From Sparassis latifolia (Eukaryota; Basidiomycota; Agaricomycetes; Polyporales; Sparassidaceae), in the NCBI GenBank assembly GCA_018466975.1, contig CM031557.1, forward strand, positions 1-64,000: a stretch of 64,000 nucleotides of DNA. The letters are read 5' to 3'. This document shows, one piece after another, positions 59,961 through 64,000 of the stretch. The first letter of the stretch is position 1, and each line of letters opens with the position of its first letter. The notes below the pieces were generated by a model that ran no database searches, had not been told where the DNA came from, and saw nothing but the letters and a program-made list of their open reading frames with translations. Made by a program: the position numbers and the translations under genes.

Positions 59961-60296
59961 TGCCCTGTTCAATTATGTCCCTCCCTAATTTCCCTACTTT
60001 GATCGCCTCGGCAGGTGCCTTATTTTAGACCCGCATCTCGGCTAGATCGGAGTTTGCGGTTGCTCGCGCTCTGCTCTGTGGATGCGGGCTTCCCTCATTT
60101 TGCTTGAATTTTGGATGGTTTGAAAGCTACTCATGCCCCGAAGAACACTGGAACCTTTCCTATGAAGAATGCATGCATGATCTTGCATGCAAAGTGTCGA
60201 GATATTTTTGGCACATCTTTTACATAATGCCGAAGATCACGACGAGTGCCAAGCCGAGAGTAGGGAAAGTAGGGAGGGACATAATTGAACAGGGCA
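59961..60296. mobile_element. 336 bp inverted-repeat element (MITE) with ATT duplication
   Basis: Termini TGCCCTGTTCAATTATGTCC, continuing with CTCCCTA and TTTCCCTACT, form inverted repeats of about 38 bp with one or two mismatches. The 3 bp flanks ATT (59958-59960 and 60297-60299) are identical, suggesting a PIF/Harbinger-type insertion. No coding capacity. Confidence 0.75.
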
Positions 60297-60850
60297 ATTT
60301 TTCTTACTCTGGTTCTGCGTATGTTGTGCTTCTTCGTATCATGATCCAGCCCTGCACGAGGCATACATGGCTGTGTTCACTGATATTCCGGAATGGCCAC
60401 GTTCGTCGCGCAGAAGAGGTGCAGATTTAGTTTCCCAATCCATGATGCTTCAGTGCAGTCGTTTTTAGTCTGCCTACTACCTCTGCAGAGGCGACTTTCA
60501 CTCAACATCTTTAGAACGCCTTCTCATGCAGGGCCAGGGCCGCACAGTCTGATGGTATTCCCTTCTGATCGTGGTTGTGTATATACTTGCCATGGTCTTG
60601 AAAGAGGTGAGCTTGCCGAACCTACGTGCGATGAGTAAATTACCTACTGAGAGACACGCTTAGTCCTCGACGCATGTCTTATTTCACTGGTCTGCTTCCC
60701 CGAGATTCCTCCCAGTCCATCAACTCGCTGCTCAGATGTGGGGCCGCTATCTGAATAACCAAGACCCTCGCGGAGGTTGTTGATTCCGCGATCTCATTGC
60801 CATGCGTATCCTGCTTCTTACATTTATTTTGAGCAAAGGGGCTGTCCGCG

Positions 60851-60857
60851 TATAAAA
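60851..60857 (+). promoter_or_regulatory. TATA box of the aspartic protease gene
   Basis: TATAAAA, 61 bp upstream of the start codon at 60918. Position and sequence fit a core promoter. Confidence 0.6.
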
Positions 60858-60917
60858 CAAGATACAGACCTGCTGCGGGCCACCTCACGCCTCGAGTGCT
60901 GTTCCGGTTAGCCCACC

Positions 60918-62720
60918 ATGCTCGCTCACCTAAGCTCCCTCCTCTTGTTCTGCGTGGTGGCCGTCTCGGCGAGCCCCATCGCCAACCGGGACACCCTCAC
61001 GTGTGGCATGTCCTTCACTAGACGCTTCAAGTACAATGGCACGACTACTCTGAGGGACATTGATCGCGCCAGAGCTAGCCAGTTGCTCGCCAATGCGAAG
61101 AACAACAACGTCAAGACCGCTGCGGCCTCAGTCTTCGACGTTTCGGCCACTAATGGTGCGGTTGAATACACCGTCAGTGTGAGTCACTCGTTTGATCACT
61201 TCTGCTACACTGTATCTCACTTCATGTTCATGGTACGAAGACTGGAATTGGTAGCCCGGCGACATATTGTAATCGCTGCTCCCTTCTTTATGATGTTTGA
61301 TTCACACTCATGGGCTTCAGACACGCTGATCGTGGACACTGGTAGCTCCAATACGTGGGTCGGCGCAGACCAGGCCTACGTTGAGACTAGTACGTCTACC
61401 GCGACCGGACAGACTGTCGTATGTACTTCCATGCCATTGTATATGAGGAATAGTCACTAATTGTCGTGGCGCGGTCCTTGCCAGTCCGTCACATATGGTT
61501 CTGGGTCTTTCTCCGGTAAGGTTATTGAATCGTTCTATAGGTATAGAATACCTGAATGGTGACGTAGGTAACGAGTACACGGATGATGTCACCCTCTCCT
61601 CTGGGTTCACCATCACGGCCCAGTCTATAGGCGTTGCAACCGAGTCATCTGGCTTCTCCGGCGTTGATGGTATCTTGGGGTGAGTCTCAACATCCATACT
61701 GTGGTTAGTTGTGTATACTTAAGCATCAATCTCGCAGTATTGGACCCCAGGACCTCACCTGCGGTTGGTCATTCATACCATCTCTAATTGGGGTGTCTAA
61801 CCGAATCGATATCATGCAGGAACCCTATCGTCTGATACGTCTGCTTGCATTCCGACTGTGACCGACAATGCATACTCGCAAGGTCTCATCACCGCGGACG
61901 AGGTCGGCATTTCTTTCGAGCCCACGACCTCGGTGTCAGACACCAACGGCGAGATTACCTTCGGCGGTGTCGATTCGAGCAAATACACTGGAACTCTCAC
62001 CTACACGTCTCTGGCTTTTTTGCGATCCGCGTGCACCTGAGCTAATGAACTTGTACAGCGCAATCACAACCACAGAGCCCGCGAGTGAATACGTCGGCAT
62101 TGACCAGACGGTCACGTACGGCACGAGTGACACGGAGATTCTGACGAGCTCCGCTGGTATCGCTGATACCGGTACTACTCTGATCCTGCTTTCCCCCAGT
62201 CAGTTCATCCCAAATGTCATTCATACACATTGTCTCATTGGCGTTCATGTATAGGTGCCTATGACCGGTATGAGTCGGCGACTGGTTCCACTTACGATGA
62301 CAATACTGGCCTTCTTCGTCTCACCACGGCTGAGTACGACAACCTCGAATCTCTCAACTTCAACATCGGCGGCGTGAGTACTATGGATGTTCCTGTCGTA
62401 GTCTGAATTGACGCCCCCATTCCTGCAGACCACCTACGAGTTCACTGCCAACGCCCAGATCTGGCCACGTTCTGTGAGCATGGTCGTCTCCTGACCGAAT
62501 ATCCTTTGACCCAGATCCGCGTGTGCAGCTGAACGAGGACATCGGAGGCACCTCCGAGTACGTGTACCTCATTGTCAACGACCTCGGCGATACCGCGGAG
62601 ACTGGCTTCGAATTTATCAACGGCATGACCTTCCTCGAGCGCTTCTACTTCGTGTACAACTCCGGCTCCAGCGAGGTCGGCTTCGCCACAACCTCTTACA
62701 CGACCGCGACCACCAACTAG
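60918..62720 (+). CDS. secreted aspartic protease, polyporopepsin type
   Basis: An extracellular A1-family endopeptidase. Eleven exons give 412 residues: 60918-61178, 61241-61268, 61321-61418, 61485-61515, 61568-61679, 61738-61763, 61820-62006, 62059-62198, 62255-62373, 62429-62473 and 62529-62720. A signal peptide (1-18, MLAHLSSLLLFCVVAVSA) is followed by a propeptide. The first catalytic motif is LIVDTGSSNTW and the second GIADTGTTLILL. The flap YGSGSFSG and the segments GVDGILGIGP and TANAQIWPR are diagnostic of basidiomycete polyporopepsins. Exons of 26, 28 and 31 bases are supported by phase. No lesions. Confidence 0.95.
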
Positions 62721-63003
62721 ATGTTTCTTCGATGGGACTCAGGCTTTCTGACAACGAATGAGAGGTGATGAGTATATAGGTTCGACGTTGTATCATAGTC
62801 ATGAAGAACGAATATGGATATAAAATTCGGTGTTGATCCATTGTGCGCTCTATGCTCACCAGAAGGTGAGGCAGTAAATACAACCTACTAGTACATGATA
62901 TGATTCCGTTTATCTGGTAACGAAGCGATGACACGCTATTCTACAGTACTAACGGTATATCTAGGATCCACGGAAGACAACGAGACATACCCCATCCCTA
63001 AAT
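62721..63003. other. convergent 3' region
   Basis: Short space between the stops of the aspartic protease (plus) and the uniporter gene (minus). Nothing else seen. Confidence 0.5.
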
Positions 63004-64000
63004 CTACTCTTTCGCCCCCTTCCGCGCCAATGCAGGCTCAGGCTCTCCGTGGCTGTCCTGCGTCTTCGTCTTCGTCTCGTCTCGCACCTTCCACCGGTGC
63101 TCGTCGTAATCCTCCGCGATCTCCCCAATCTCCTTACGTAGCCGCTTCGCCTCGCTCACGAGATCGGTCCAGCGGTCGATGTCGAGCCCTTGCGCTTGGT
63201 AGAGCACCTCTCTGCGTGCAGAGATAGAGCGCTGCAATACTGAGGAATAGGAAACTTCGCGCCCTTGGTAAAGGAACCTACGTCGTCTCGTTAACTTTAC
63301 CCCAGTAGGAGCAGATTTGAGACGAACCACAGGTATCCAAGAATAACGGTCGATAGACCGGAGAGGTATGTTATAGGCTCCATCACGCCCCTATAAATAG
63401 TCAGAGAAATATTAACGAAAACCCTCATGGAGATACGCACCAACCGAAATCCCAGAACGTCAAGCGAGCAACCGCCGTCCAGTACACCACGAGCATACCG
63501 AACCCACCCATCGCCATCCTGCGGGCACCTCGGTCAGCCTCAGTGTCGCACTTACGTTTGAGATCCTCCATCCTCTTCAGATCCTCCTCGATCACAGTTA
63601 AGCGCCGCCTCAGGAACCGCGTACGATCTTCGAACGAGGGGATCTCCACACGAATGCTGGACCGCGCATCCTGGGAAGGATGAGCATTGGTGCCTGCGCT
63701 CCCCTCTCTAGATCCCGCCACCTGCGTGTACTGCTCATCCTCCACACAGATCTCAAATTCGGTAGTACGAGCCGCGTCCCGAATAAAGTCTGCTACATCA
63801 GTCGAGTCGGACCACTGGTAGGTCTTCCCACCCGGGGAGGTACTCCGGAAGGAGATAGTTGGCGTAGCAGGCGCGAGTGAGGCGGCGATGAGCCGGCTGA
63901 GATGTGAGAGCGGCTGCGAGGGGTGTAGCAGGAAGATCGTAGGTGGGGGGAGCTTTGCTACAACGGAAGAGGGGCTCGACGTGCGGGATTGCAGCTGTGA
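63004..64000 (-). CDS. mitochondrial calcium uniporter family protein, 3' part
   Basis: Exons are 63441-64000 (continuing beyond the window), 63328-63390 and 63004-63277. The N-terminal domain shows PPPTIFLLHPSQPLSHL and TYQWSDSTDVADFIRDAA. A coiled coil follows (RRRLTVIEEDLKRMEDLKRK). The first membrane helix is MGGFGMLVVYWTAVARLTFWDFGW, interrupted here by notation only, and the second is TYLSGLSTVILGYLWFLY. The pore loop between them reads GWGVMEPITYL. The usual motif is WDxME, so the Asp position is Gly. The C-terminal coiled coil ends in Lys/Glu-rich sequence. The 5' end, with the expected mitochondrial presequence, is outside the window. Confidence 0.9.

Noticed and set aside
61539..61567. 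Extra exon bases (GIEYLNGDV) in the aspartic protease
   Set aside because: The earlier acceptor gives an insertion not seen in the family; the later GACGTAG acceptor yields the expected SGNEYTDD.
1..64000. CRISPR arrays, operons or bacterial signals
   Set aside because: Regular spaced repeats were not seen, and intron-rich genes show a eukaryotic genome.

Overview
This is a stretch of nuclear DNA from a basidiomycete fungus, most likely an agaricomycete of polypore type. Genes are dense and split by many 45-70 bp introns with GT-AG borders. The gene set is typical of mushrooms: polyporopepsin-type aspartic protease, BTB protein, Zn2Cys6 mini-protein, FunK1-like kinase, P450, hAT and tyrosine-recombinase elements. 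All exon models were built by hand from splice signals, reading frame and family motifs, so short exons and starts may be off in the less conserved genes.

Left part (1-33 kb), mostly housekeeping: an unknown partial gene, ribosomal protein eL27, a BTB protein, a small STF2-like protein, a 25-exon OCRL-type inositol polyphosphate 5-phosphatase with ASH and RhoGAP-like domains, a mini Zn2Cys6 protein, an arrestin-fold protein, cyclophilin-40, a short-chain dehydrogenase, a kinase-like protein with a long acidic insert, a small secreted protein, a secreted amidase, an unknown 272-residue protein, a zinc alcohol/butanediol dehydrogenase and the MICOS subunit Mic10.

Middle part (33.9-48.5 kb), dominated by mobile DNA: first a 2.8 kb element with short inverted termini, whose 404 bp deletion derivative lies at 58.8 kb. 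Then a three-gene block: an XPG/GEN1-like nuclease with SUMO-interacting motifs, a Crypton-like tyrosine recombinase and a SAP-domain DNA-binding protein. Imperfect inverted repeats lie on both sides of the block, which may be one undescribed composite element. The nuclease gene is cut by a 3,363 bp hAT transposon with an exact 8 bp target duplication. All three genes also carry apparent CGN to TGN lesions.

Right part (48.9-64 kb): a 563-residue P450, a retropepsin-like orphan ORF, a MIF/tautomerase protein, an NT-C2 (EEIG1-like) protein, mitochondrial bL28, three small inverted-repeat elements, an aspartic protease and the 3' part of a mitochondrial calcium uniporter gene. No CRISPR, rRNA or tRNA was recognised.
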